Positions 13,421 through 20,975 of a stretch of DNA of 20,975 nt are shown here, piece by piece. Made by a program: the position numbers and the translations under genes. The notes beneath the pieces are model-generated. The model was not told where the DNA came from. It searched no databases and saw only the letters and a list, made by a program, of their open reading frames with translations. Location: assembly GCA_964370235.1 (NCBI GenBank), contig CAYJIL010000041.1, positions 1 to 20,975 on the forward strand, written 5' to 3'. The stretch's first letter is position 1. Each line of letters starts with the position of its first letter. Source of the DNA: CAYJIL01 sp964370235. GTDB taxonomy: Bacteria; Bacteroidota; Bacteroidia; Bacteroidales; Rikenellaceae.

Positions 13421-14638
13421 ATGGTAACATTAAACGAAACATATTCAATTATAGTTATACTAATAGGGACGATACTTCTATTTTGTTACATTTATGGAGT
13501 GCGCAATATTGAGTATCGTAACATAATCTTTGCAGGTCTACTGTTTAGGTTGTTGTTACTATTTGCTGACTACTTTAAGTGGTTTCCAATTCTTAACTCG
13601 GGAGCCGACTCCGAGGCATTTCACCTTGTTTCGGTTGCCAATGTCAAGAACTACACCGATACTCTAAAGACAAACTATGTTGTCTTTGTAACCTTTATTT
13701 ACCGATTGACAGACTGTTCACGCTTAATAGTTCAGTTTATAAATGTTATATTCGGAATGGGTATTATATTCATGATTCAACGAATGTTACAGCAACTCAA
13801 CGTAACGGGAAAGAACATGAAGTATGCAATGATAATTATTGCATTTTTGCCCAATATCAATATCTTCTCGGCAATTCTACTTCGAGAGGCATGGATCGAG
13901 TTCTTTATAACCCTTTCGCTATTCGCTTTTGTGCAATGGATACTCAAAGGAGGCGCCCACAATGTGGTGCTGAGTATAGCGGCGGTGCTAGCTGGCTCAT
14001 ACATGCACGCAGGAGTTATTGGAGTTATGTTTGGCTACATTGTAGCATACATCATCTACAATCCTTCGACAGGAAAGATTACAATATCACGCAACACGAT
14101 AATATCGCTAATATTCCTGTTCTTGGTTGCAACAGTATCGAGTTCCTACATGGGACTATTTACGGGTAAGTTTGCAGAGTATGAAAGTGTAGATGACATT
14201 GTTGATGTAACCAACAGAACATCGGGTGGAGGATCAGACTACCTAACATGGGTTAACACCAATTCGGTTGCACAAAGTTTACTATTCGCTCCGCTAAAGA
14301 TGTTCTACTTCTTGTTTGCACCACTGCCAACAGAGTGGCGAGGCGTCCGAGATGTTATGGGATTTGTAATTGACGGAGGAATATATATGTATATGTTTTA
14401 TATCATGTACAAATTTAAGGCAACCACAGAGACTAACAAGTCGCTAAAAAAATTCCTACTCATATCTATCGCAATTGTAACATTTATCTTTGGATATGGT
14501 ACTACAAACGCAGGAACAGCATTTAGACACAGAGCAAAAAATATTTCAGTTATAGTTGTAACATTTGCACTATCGACAATTAAACCAAAGAACTACGATG
14601 AACAAGACCAAGAGAGTGGCGATTTGTCAAAATCTTAA
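13421..14638 (+). CDS. Polytopic membrane protein, probable Wzy-type polysaccharide polymerase
   Basis: The 405-residue protein is hydrophobic throughout, with about ten membrane segments and a polar loop near residues 240-285 (including TNRTSGGGSDYLTWVN). Conserved-looking features are LREAWIEFFITLSLF (about 154-168) and GTAFRHRAKNISVIV near residues 368-382; the GxAxRHR motif is typical of polymerases of Wzy/EpsG-like type in EPS loci. Its location after the Wza/Wzc genes and before glycosyltransferases fits a polymerase that joins repeat units in the periplasm. No flippase (Wzx) is present in the window, and this protein lacks the look of a MATE-type flippase. An O-antigen ligase is an alternative. 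Its end overlaps the following ATP-grasp gene by 41 bases. Confidence 0.68.
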   Translation: MVTLNETYSIIVILIGTILLFCYIYGVRNIEYRNIIFAGLLFRLLLLFADYFKWFPILNSGADSEAFHLVSVANVKNYTDTLKTNYVVFVTFIYRLTDCSRLIVQFINVIFGMGIIFMIQRMLQQLNVTGKNMKYAMIIIAFLPNINIFSAILLREAWIEFFITLSLFAFVQWILKGGAHNVVLSIAAVLAGSYMHAGVIGVMFGYIVAYIIYNPSTGKITISRNTIISLIFLFLVATVSSSYMGLFTGKFAEYESVDDIVDVTNRTSGGGSDYLTWVNTNSVAQSLLFAPLKMFYFLFAPLPTEWRGVRDVMGFVIDGGIYMYMFYIMYKFKATTETNKSLKKFLLISIAIVTFIFGYGTTNAGTAFRHRAKNISVIVVTFALSTIKPKNYDEQDQESGDLSKS

Positions 14639-15644
14639 AATGTGGGATCATGAGGCTAGCAACACAGCCGTTGCCGAATGTATTGCATATTGCAACAATA
14701 ATAATATCGAATATATTATTGTAGACCCATATGCTAACGACGCAATAGAAAATTTGCTTGGCTGCGATGCCGCTATATGGTTTATGCAAAACTATCTGTA
14801 TGCAGACCTTTTGCAAGCAGGTAATATACTACATGCCGTTGAGCAGCAGGGCGTAAAAGTATTTCCATCTAACAACACAATATGGCATTTCGACGACAAG
14901 ATAGCCGAAATGTATGCATTCAAGGCAGTAGGCGCACCAATACCACAGAGTTGGGTGTTTTATAGCAAAGAGAGTGTAAAGGAGTTTGCTAGTACGGCAA
15001 ACTATCCGGTAGTAGCAAAACTGAGAAACGGATCGGGCGCAAGCAACGTAAAGCTAATAAAGAGTAAATCACAGCTACTAGGTTATGCTTCGCAAATGTT
15101 TGGAAAGGGTTATGATCCATCGCCTAGCCTAATGTACAAAGCATACTCAAAGGCACAGTCATCTCGTGACTTTAAAACAATGGTATCACGCATTAAAAAA
15201 ATACCAATGTTCCTAAAAACGAGAATGAATGCCAAAATGATGCCAAACGAGAGAGGTTATTGCTACCTACAAGGTTTTGTTGATAATGATGGTTACGACA
15301 TAAAAGTTGCAGTAATAGGCGATAAACTCTCATACTTTGTGAGAAATGTACGCAAAGGCGACTTTAGAGCATCGGGTGGTGGCGACTTCTTTTATGCAAG
15401 AGAGCGCATCACAAAAAATATAATTGACTCGGCATTCGAAACAGCCAAAAAGCTAAAGCTACAATGTGTTGGTTTTGACTATGTAGTTGATAGAAATAGC
15501 GGGCAAGGAATGATAATCGAAATGTGTTATGGCTTCGATTTTGAGGCAGTAGCGGCCGCTGGCGGATATTTCGACCCCCAAGGTAAATGGCACGATGAGC
15601 CACTAATCATCACAACCGAAATCATGAAGATGATAACGGCATAA
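14598..15644 (+). CDS. ATP-grasp (RimK-type) ligase
   Basis: I use the ATG at 14598 (348 residues); a TTG at 14565 would add eleven residues deep inside the polymerase gene. The N-terminal third is a pre-ATP-grasp domain ending FPSNNTIWHFDDKIAEMYAF, a RimK-like feature. VVAKLRNGSGASNVKLI is the ATP-binding lysine/glycine-rich loop, GYCYLQGFVDNDGYDIKVAVIG is the central strand with acidic residues, and VGFDYVVDR with GMIIEMCYGFDF holds the C-terminal metal-binding acidic residues (the last usually E-x-N/C). Such enzymes form amide or ester bonds between a carboxylate and an amine. In EPS loci a likely role is adding an amino acid to a sugar acid; peptide crosslinking, as in graspetides, is a second possibility given the peptide gene in this locus. 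The gene overlaps the upstream polymerase by 41 bases, indicating tight co-translation. Confidence 0.83.
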   Translation: MNKTKRVAICQNLKMWDHEASNTAVAECIAYCNNNNIEYIIVDPYANDAIENLLGCDAAIWFMQNYLYADLLQAGNILHAVEQQGVKVFPSNNTIWHFDDKIAEMYAFKAVGAPIPQSWVFYSKESVKEFASTANYPVVAKLRNGSGASNVKLIKSKSQLLGYASQMFGKGYDPSPSLMYKAYSKAQSSRDFKTMVSRIKKIPMFLKTRMNAKMMPNERGYCYLQGFVDNDGYDIKVAVIGDKLSYFVRNVRKGDFRASGGGDFFYARERITKNIIDSAFETAKKLKLQCVGFDYVVDRNSGQGMIIEMCYGFDFEAVAAAGGYFDPQGKWHDEPLIITTEIMKMITA

Positions 15645-15667
15645 ATATTTTAGTAAAAAAAACGACA

Positions 15668-16747
15668 ATGAGAGTTTTACAAGTTTTTGGAATACTTAAT
15701 CGAGGTGGAGCCGAAACCATGATAATGAACTACTATCGCAATATCGATAGGGAGAAGATTCAGTTCGATTTTGTTGTTAACTTCGAGGAGGAGGGAGCCT
15801 ACGAACAAGAGATAAAGGCACTTGGTGGTCGCATCTTTAGGGTTCCTCGATTCAAGGGTTACAACATAGTAGGATATACAAGAGCTTGGTATAAACTGCT
15901 CAAAGCACATAGCGAGTGGCAAGCCATCCATGTACACAACTTTAAAGTGGCTGGCATTATATTCCCAATCGCAAAACTACTAGGGCGCAATAAGAGAATT
16001 GTGCATATGCACACCTCTAACCCCACTTACAGTGCATCACGTAGGCTAGGATACGAGACAACAAAGCTACTTGCAAACGTTTCGACAACACATCCAGTAG
16101 CTTGTAGCCAAGAGGCGGGGGAGTGTTATTTTGGTTCTAGGGATTTTGATGTAATAAAGAACGCTGTAGATACAAAGCTATTTGTTTTTGACCCAAAGGT
16201 TAGAGAACAAAAAAGAGCAGAGCTATCTCTCGACAATAAGTTTGTGATAGGGCATGTGGGCAATATGAGCCCTGTTAAAAATCACACTTTTATAGTTGAG
16301 GTATTCGAAGAGGTTGCCAAGCAAGACCCAAGTGCACATCTGTTGTTGATTGGTGCAGGTTCAATGTTTGAGCAAACAAAGCAGTTAGTAAAAGACAAGG
16401 GGCTATCTGAGCGTGTTACGCTCACCGGGTCTAGGAGCGATGTTTCGCAACTGATGATGGCAATGGATGCTTTTATATTCCCGTCACACTTCGAAGGGCT
16501 ACCAGTCACAATTGTAGAGGCACAAGCAACAGGGCTTCGCATACTAATGAGTGATGTTATAACCCCAGAGGTGATAGTTAGCGACCAAGTTACTACTTTT
16601 GCTCTAAGCCAAGGCGCAAGCGAGTGGGCTGGTAAAATACTCAGCTACAAAGAGGAATACCCTAGGGAGCAGAGCTACAAAAATATCGTTAAGTCGGGAT
16701 ATGACATCGATGACAACGTAAGACGATTAGAACAATTATATATATAA
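15668..16747 (+). CDS. Glycosyltransferase family 4 (GT-B fold)
   Basis: The 359-residue protein has the standard two-domain GT-B layout. GILNRGGAETMIMNYYRNID (8-27) is the acceptor-side N-terminal signature of EpsF-like enzymes, GHVGNMSPVKNHTF (195-208) begins the donor domain, and FPSHFEGLPVTIVEAQATG (271-289) holds the E-x7-E pair (Glu276, Glu284) that contacts the nucleotide sugar. It is probably a retaining transferase acting at the cytoplasmic face on the lipid-linked EPS repeat unit. It lies 23 bases after the ATP-grasp gene and 12 before the first GT2 gene, in one continuous unit. Donor and acceptor cannot be told from sequence. Confidence 0.94.
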   Translation: MRVLQVFGILNRGGAETMIMNYYRNIDREKIQFDFVVNFEEEGAYEQEIKALGGRIFRVPRFKGYNIVGYTRAWYKLLKAHSEWQAIHVHNFKVAGIIFPIAKLLGRNKRIVHMHTSNPTYSASRRLGYETTKLLANVSTTHPVACSQEAGECYFGSRDFDVIKNAVDTKLFVFDPKVREQKRAELSLDNKFVIGHVGNMSPVKNHTFIVEVFEEVAKQDPSAHLLLIGAGSMFEQTKQLVKDKGLSERVTLTGSRSDVSQLMMAMDAFIFPSHFEGLPVTIVEAQATGLRILMSDVITPEVIVSDQVTTFALSQGASEWAGKILSYKEEYPREQSYKNIVKSGYDIDDNVRRLEQLYI

Positions 16748-16759
16748 AAATTTTCAGCT

Positions 16760-17737
16760 ATGGCAGAGATATCAATTATATTACCAGTTTATGGTGTTGA
16801 GAGATATATTCAGCGTACACTAATATCGCTCTTTACACAAACCCGCACAAGTGGTGTTGAGTTCATATTGGTGAACGATGCCACGCCTGATAATTCGATG
16901 GTGATAGCAAGAGAGGTAATCGCTAATTTCCCCAATCTTGATATCAAAATTATAGATAAACCACAAAACGAAGGCGTTGCTGCAGCACGACAAGATGGGC
17001 TTGAGCTCGCTTCGGGTGAATATATACTACATTTCGATCCAGATGATTGGTGTACCCAAGATATGGTCGAGAGGCTTATGCGCCTAGCAAAGGAGCGAGA
17101 TGCCGACATCGTAGTGTGTGATTTTTGGGTAAACACCACCACACACGAGAGCTATGTTAGGCAGCTTCCACAGCGAGATGGTCACGAGTGTGTAGATGCA
17201 CTCCTGCAAGGAAGGTTACACGGTTCGCTATGGAGCAAGCTAGTAAAAAAATCGCTCTACCAAAAGAGCGGTGCAAAGTTTATAAAGGGGATCAACTTTA
17301 TGGAAGATCAACTTATAATGGTAAAACTATTTAGCTGTGCCGAAAGGGTGGTTTTTATCGAAAAAGCATTTGTTCACTACATGCAAAACGAAGGCTCGAT
17401 AGTTGCAACTTGCTCAGACAGCAAACTAATGAATGCGCTAGACGTTGTTAAGCACATCGATAAATATTTTGAAGAGAGAGGTTTGGTCGAGCGCTTTAAA
17501 GTGGCAATGGAGAGCAAAAGGGCTACAACAAAGCTATTTGTACTCAGGTTTTGCCACAAAGACCAGCAAGTAAAATATTTAGAGCAAATACCAAAACTCG
17601 GAAAATATGGTTCGCTGCCACAGTCGGGTCGATTGGCTCTAAAAATGGCAGAGGATGGCAGATTAAAGCTATTCAACCAAATATTAACAATAGATAAATT
17701 CATAAAAACTCTTAAACACAGGATAGAAAGATACTAG
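16760..17737 (+). CDS. Glycosyltransferase family 2, tandem copy 1
   Basis: The 325-residue protein has a GT-A fold: ILPVYGVERYIQRTLISLF at the N terminus, FILVNDATPDNS (35-46) with the UDP-binding Asp, GVAAARQDG (72-80), and the DxD region HFDPDDWC (91-98). The catalytic-base region is NFMEDQL (about residue 180-186). LHGSLWSKLVKKSLY and HYMQNEGSI are shared with the following paralogues. The C terminus is helical and basic. It is the first of at least five neighbouring paralogues of nearly equal length, separated by 4-24 bases. Versus copies 2 to 4 it diverges most in the second half, so acceptor choice may differ. Confidence 0.93.
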   Translation: MAEISIILPVYGVERYIQRTLISLFTQTRTSGVEFILVNDATPDNSMVIAREVIANFPNLDIKIIDKPQNEGVAAARQDGLELASGEYILHFDPDDWCTQDMVERLMRLAKERDADIVVCDFWVNTTTHESYVRQLPQRDGHECVDALLQGRLHGSLWSKLVKKSLYQKSGAKFIKGINFMEDQLIMVKLFSCAERVVFIEKAFVHYMQNEGSIVATCSDSKLMNALDVVKHIDKYFEERGLVERFKVAMESKRATTKLFVLRFCHKDQQVKYLEQIPKLGKYGSLPQSGRLALKMAEDGRLKLFNQILTIDKFIKTLKHRIERY

Positions 17738-17742
17738 GCAAT

Positions 17743-18720
17743 ATGGATATTTCAGTTATTACACCCGTTTATGGCGTCGAGAAGTACATCGAAAAATCTC
17801 TACGTTCACTATTTACACAAACAAAAACAGATAGAGTTGAGTTTATTCTCGTGAACGATTGTACGCCAGATAACTCTATGGAGGTGGCACGTCGTGTAAT
17901 TTCCGACTATCCAGATCTAAATATTAGAATTGTCGAGCACCAAAAGAACCAAGGCCTAGCTGCTGCTCGTCAAACGGGTATATCGGCTGCTAGAGGACGA
18001 TATATGATACATATCGACTCCGACGACTGGTGCGAGAAGAATATGCTTGAGGATATGTATGCTTGTGCTGTCGAAAATAATGCCGATGTTGTAGTTGCCG
18101 ACATATACGTAAACTATCCGGGTAAGCAGGTATATAAGCTAATGGGTGCTCCTGACAATGGCCCCGACTGTGTAACAGCAATACTAAAAGGCGAGCTTAG
18201 TGGGTCGACTTGTAACAAACTTACTCGCAGATCGATTTGCACGTCAAATAATTTGGCATGGGTTCCGGGGGTTGACATTGCAGAGGATTGGTTGATTTAT
18301 ATCAAGATATTCTCTAATGCTAAAAAGGTTGTTTCTATGCCCAAAGCATATTTACACTATATTCAAAACCCTGGCTCTTTGACAAACAAAAGATTGAGCC
18401 CAAGCAAGCTCAAAAACTATATCGAGGCCGACCGCCTTGCTTATGAGTATTTGACCCAAAAGGGCGATATTGACAAGTATAGCGAGTACTTTGCATTTTG
18501 TAGAGCATCGCTACTAAATATTTTGATAGGTAATAGCCGAGGTGCCGACCAGCAAGAGTATGCAATGATGTACCCCGATGTTAAGCACTATCACATTACT
18601 CGCAACGCAAAACTACCAAAGCACTACAAGCTGGCACTTAGCCATGCAAGAGAGGGGCGTTTGTGGGTAGCTAACATGGTTTATATGGCAGTAGAAGTTG
18701 CCAAAAATATAATAAGATAA
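17743..18720 (+). CDS. Glycosyltransferase family 2, tandem copy 2
   Basis: The 325-residue protein matches copy 1 in plan: ITPVYGVEKYIEKSLRSLF, FILVNDCTPDNSMEVARRVI, GLAAARQTG, and DxD region HIDSDDWC (90-97) where Asp92 and Asp94 should bind metal and UDP. The base region is DIAEDWL and the aromatic segment is HYIQNPGSL. Instead of the LHGS(L/V)WSKL motif of its relatives it has LSGSTCNKLTRRS, a change in a conserved active-site neighbour. It begins five bases after copy 1 and ends four before copy 3, so the copies are translated as one unit. The sugar is unknown. Confidence 0.93.
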   Translation: MDISVITPVYGVEKYIEKSLRSLFTQTKTDRVEFILVNDCTPDNSMEVARRVISDYPDLNIRIVEHQKNQGLAAARQTGISAARGRYMIHIDSDDWCEKNMLEDMYACAVENNADVVVADIYVNYPGKQVYKLMGAPDNGPDCVTAILKGELSGSTCNKLTRRSICTSNNLAWVPGVDIAEDWLIYIKIFSNAKKVVSMPKAYLHYIQNPGSLTNKRLSPSKLKNYIEADRLAYEYLTQKGDIDKYSEYFAFCRASLLNILIGNSRGADQQEYAMMYPDVKHYHITRNAKLPKHYKLALSHAREGRLWVANMVYMAVEVAKNIIR

Positions 18721-18724
18721 TACT

Positions 18725-19705
18725 ATGATAAGTGTATCAATTATAATACCAGTATATGGTGTCGAGAAGCATATCGAACGCTCTCTCACTTCGCTCTTTA
18801 CTCAAACCAAGAGCGATGGTGTAGAGTATATATTGGTGAATGATTGTACTCCCGATCGCTCTATCGAGATTGCACAAAGGGTAATAGCTCAATACCCAAA
18901 CCTCGATATTAAGATAGTAAACCACACCAAAAATTTGGGGCTTGCGGGCGCTAGAGAAACAGGTATGGGAGTAGCACAAGGCGAGTATGTTCTACACATC
19001 GACTCCGATGATTGGTGCGAGCCAAGAATGGTTGAAATGATGTACGAAGCAGCCCTTAGGAGCGGAGCCGATATAGTAGTGAGCGATTTTTATATCGACC
19101 ACTACACATGGAAAAGCCGAGTACACCAAACCGTACCACAAAAAGGTGACGAGTGTGTTGATAGCCTGCTAAACGGTGGGTTGCATGGGTCGGTATGGAG
19201 CAAACTATTTCGCCGCTCGCTATTTACACAAAACAACCTTGGTTGGGTGCAAGGTATTAGCCTTTGGGAAGACTTGCTAATATGTGCCAAAGTATTTTGC
19301 TATGCAAAGAGTGTATATCACCTTCAAGAACCATTTGTTCACTATATGCAACACGAAGGGTCGATATGTTCGGTTGCCTCGCCATCTAAGCTAAAAGATG
19401 TGAGGGATGTAGTTGATAACCTCGATGCATTTTACTTGCAAAGGGGTTTGGGCGAGAGATATAATGTTTCGCTAGGCTACCGAAAGTTGCAAACAAAAAA
19501 CTTTATACTCACATATAGCCAAGGCAAAGAACAAAAAGAGTTCTCGAAGCTATATCTCGATCAAAATAGCAAGATTATGTCTATGCCTAACCTATCATTA
19601 GATAGGCGTATAGCACTAAAATTTGCATCATCGGGAATGTTGGGCATATTTAGGTTAATACTCAGTGCTAGAACTAGTGCACGAAAACTAAGAAAGAAAT
19701 TATAA
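18725..19705 (+). CDS. Glycosyltransferase family 2, tandem copy 3
   Basis: The 326-residue enzyme starts with IIPVYGVEKHIERSLTSLF and has YILVNDCTPDRS (35-46), GLAGARETG, HIDSDDWC (91-98), LHGSVWSKLFRRSLF, SLWEDLL as catalytic-base region and HYMQHEGSI. Its DNA near 18830-18874 is almost the same as that of copy 5 (20841-20885; 42 of 45 bases by eye), so these two may be recent duplicates or have exchanged sequence. The C-terminal 90 residues are less alike than the catalytic half, which agrees with change of acceptor specificity after duplication. Confidence 0.93.
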   Translation: MISVSIIIPVYGVEKHIERSLTSLFTQTKSDGVEYILVNDCTPDRSIEIAQRVIAQYPNLDIKIVNHTKNLGLAGARETGMGVAQGEYVLHIDSDDWCEPRMVEMMYEAALRSGADIVVSDFYIDHYTWKSRVHQTVPQKGDECVDSLLNGGLHGSVWSKLFRRSLFTQNNLGWVQGISLWEDLLICAKVFCYAKSVYHLQEPFVHYMQHEGSICSVASPSKLKDVRDVVDNLDAFYLQRGLGERYNVSLGYRKLQTKNFILTYSQGKEQKEFSKLYLDQNSKIMSMPNLSLDRRIALKFASSGMLGIFRLILSARTSARKLRKKL

Positions 19706-19729
19706 TTTTACAGAATAATATTTGAGAAA

Positions 19730-20710
19730 ATGGGCAGAATTGATGTTTCGGTTATTATCCCCATCTATGGAGTCGAAAACTGTGTAGAGGGTTCTCTTAG
19801 TAGTCTCTTTGCACAAACAAAAAGCAAAGGTGTTGAGTATATCTTGGTTGATGATTGCTCAAAGGACAAATCTATGGAGGTTGTCGAAAAGTTCATTTCA
19901 AACTACCCACAATTAGATATTAAAATTATAAAGCATCAAAGAAATAGAGGTGTTGCCGCAGCTCGTCAGAGCGGTAGTAGTTTGGCTCGTGGCGAATATG
20001 TTATACATTACGATCCAGACGATAGATGTTCTGAGAATATGCTCGAAGAGTTATACAACTATGCAAAAGAGACCAATGCCGATATTGTATCGTGCGATTT
20101 CTTTAGAGAAGAGCCTAGCGGTACAAAAGAGGTAAAAGAGCCAATATCGGGTGATGGTTTCGAGTGTGCTAGGGCGCTGTTAACCAATCGTATGCACGGA
20201 ATGGTGTGGAACAAACTAGTGCGCCGCTCGTTGTATGTTGATAACAGAATCGAATTTACCGAGAATATTAATTTGGGCGAAGACCTAATCTTTTGTGTAA
20301 AAGTTTTTTGCTATGCTCGAAGAATAGTATATTTACCAAAATCATACTATACATACATATATAACCCTAGTTCTATTACATCGTGTTTTGCTAGTAATAA
20401 ACTGGGCGACATAGAGGCATATATCGAAGATTTAGAAAGATTCCTAAAACATCGAGGTTTCTATCAAAAGCTCGAAAAAGCGTTAATGCACAAAAAGGTG
20501 ATAGAGAAACTGAGCCTAATGAAACACACAAAAGGCGAACGCCGCCGCTTATATGCCAAGCGTTACCCCGAGGCTCAACAATATATTATGGAGTGTGAAA
20601 CGATACCTTTATATCTTCGCAAAGCACTACTATATGCAAGTAATGGTTCGCTCCTTATGTTTAATGCAATAATGACATACCGCAAATTAAGAGGCGCAGT
20701 ACAGTCATAA
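19730..20710 (+). CDS. Glycosyltransferase family 2, tandem copy 4
   Basis: The 326-residue enzyme keeps the same layout: IIPIYGVENCVEGSLSSLF, YILVDDCSKDKS, GVAAARQSG, DxD region HYDPDDRC (93-100) and NLGEDLI for the catalytic base, with MHGMVWNKLVRRSLY in the middle. It differs from copies 1 to 3 by Arg99 where they have Trp after the DD pair, by VDDCSKD instead of VND(A/C)TPD, and by YTYIYNPSSI in place of the HYxQN segment. It is the most divergent complete copy, so it probably uses a different donor or acceptor. The 24-base gap before it is the largest in the array. Confidence 0.92.
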   Translation: MGRIDVSVIIPIYGVENCVEGSLSSLFAQTKSKGVEYILVDDCSKDKSMEVVEKFISNYPQLDIKIIKHQRNRGVAAARQSGSSLARGEYVIHYDPDDRCSENMLEELYNYAKETNADIVSCDFFREEPSGTKEVKEPISGDGFECARALLTNRMHGMVWNKLVRRSLYVDNRIEFTENINLGEDLIFCVKVFCYARRIVYLPKSYYTYIYNPSSITSCFASNKLGDIEAYIEDLERFLKHRGFYQKLEKALMHKKVIEKLSLMKHTKGERRRLYAKRYPEAQQYIMECETIPLYLRKALLYASNGSLLMFNAIMTYRKLRGAVQS

Positions 20711-20723
20711 ATTATTTACGACA

Positions 20724-20975
20724 ATGAGTACAAAACATATTGACATATCGGTTGTTACACCTGTGTATGGGGTTGAGAAATATATCAAAAACTCTTTACA
20801 CTCTTTATTCTCTCAAACCAAAACCGAGGGAGTAGAGTTTATATTGGTGAATGATTGCACTCCCGATCGCTCGATTGAGATTGCAAAAGAGGTGATTGCA
20901 TGTTACCCTATGTTAGATATTAAGATTGTCGAACACAAAAAAAACGGAGGCGTGGCTGCTGCAAGGCAAACGGGT
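20724..20975 (+). CDS. Glycosyltransferase family 2, tandem copy 5 (partial, cut by window edge)
   Basis: An ATG at 20724, 13 bases after copy 4, opens a frame that stays open for 84 codons to the window edge. It starts MSTKHIDISVVTPVYGVEKY and contains FILVNDCTPDRS and GVAAARQTG, aligned to residues 1-80 of the other copies. The DxD and base motifs lie outside the window. It is closest to copy 3 at the DNA level in the part visible. The array may continue further. Confidence 0.9.
   Translation, partial: MSTKHIDISVVTPVYGVEKYIKNSLHSLFSQTKTEGVEFILVNDCTPDRSIEIAKEVIACYPMLDIKIVEHKKNGGVAAARQTG

Noticed and set aside
13421..14638. Polytopic protein as Wzx flippase
   Set aside because: It has about ten helices with a large polar loop and the GxAxRHR motif, fitting a polymerase better than a MATE-like flippase of 12 or more helices.
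1..20975. CRISPR arrays, tRNA/rRNA genes, insertion sequences, attachment sites
   Set aside because: No regularly spaced direct repeats, cloverleaf sequences, transposase or integrase genes, or flanking direct/inverted terminal repeats were found on reading both strands.

Overview
The window looks like a chromosomal exopolysaccharide (EPS/capsule) locus from an AT-rich member of the Bacteroidota, probably Bacteroidales. Evidence for this is the promoter type (TTG/TTTG, about 20 bp, then TAnnTTTG), AT-rich sequence before start codons instead of Shine-Dalgarno boxes, seven-TM AraC-type regulators, Bacteroidetes-style lipoproteins (short signal with a VSC or ISC lipobox), a Wza/Wzc pair of Bacteroidetes length, and a Tyr-rich Wzc tail. 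The genus cannot be read from the sequence.

Layout. Minus strand, 29-3294: a three-gene unit transcribed leftward, encoding a membrane-anchored AraC-type regulator, a small S24/S26 (signal-peptidase-like) protease and a half-size ABC exporter. A 576-bp divergent intergenic region (3295-3870) has Bacteroidetes promoters facing both ways. Plus strand: a membrane-bound UDP-sugar 4,6-dehydratase/epimerase of WbpM/CapD type (3871-5931), a leader that can fold as a three-way junction (about 5976-6050), a 45-codon precursor-like peptide gene (6114-6251), a secreted lipoprotein (6309-7541) and a strong hairpin terminator. A new promoter follows with PqqD-like protein, PF14907-type nucleotidyltransferase and HPr-kinase-like kinase (7697-9961). 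The next unit has a promoter carrying two perfect palindromes and encodes Wza-like export lipoprotein and Wzc-like tyrosine kinase (10097-13327), ended by a hairpin. Then come a Wzy-like polymerase, an ATP-grasp enzyme, a GT4 glycosyltransferase and at least five tandem paralogous GT2 glycosyltransferases; the fifth runs off the right edge.

How the genes may work together. The dehydratase, Wzy, Wza/Wzc, GT4 and GT2 genes form a Wzx/Wzy-type EPS pathway, with no flippase in view. Embedded in it is a set that looks like a ribosomally made, modified peptide (RiPP-like) system. The small peptide has a YxxPxI motif near its N terminus, like the YxxPxL leader motif bound by PqqD-type recognition domains in lasso-peptide clusters. 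Candidate partners are a stand-alone PqqD protein, a nucleotidyltransferase, an HPr-type kinase, a leader-peptidase-like protease, an ABC exporter without its own protease domain, and a membrane AraC regulator. No lasso cyclase, transglutaminase-like protease or radical SAM enzyme is present, so any chemistry would differ from known classes. My main proposal is that this is an undescribed modified-peptide signal or EPS-associated peptide that is matured, exported and sensed by this locus. The gene identities are well supported; the linkage into one pathway is inference.
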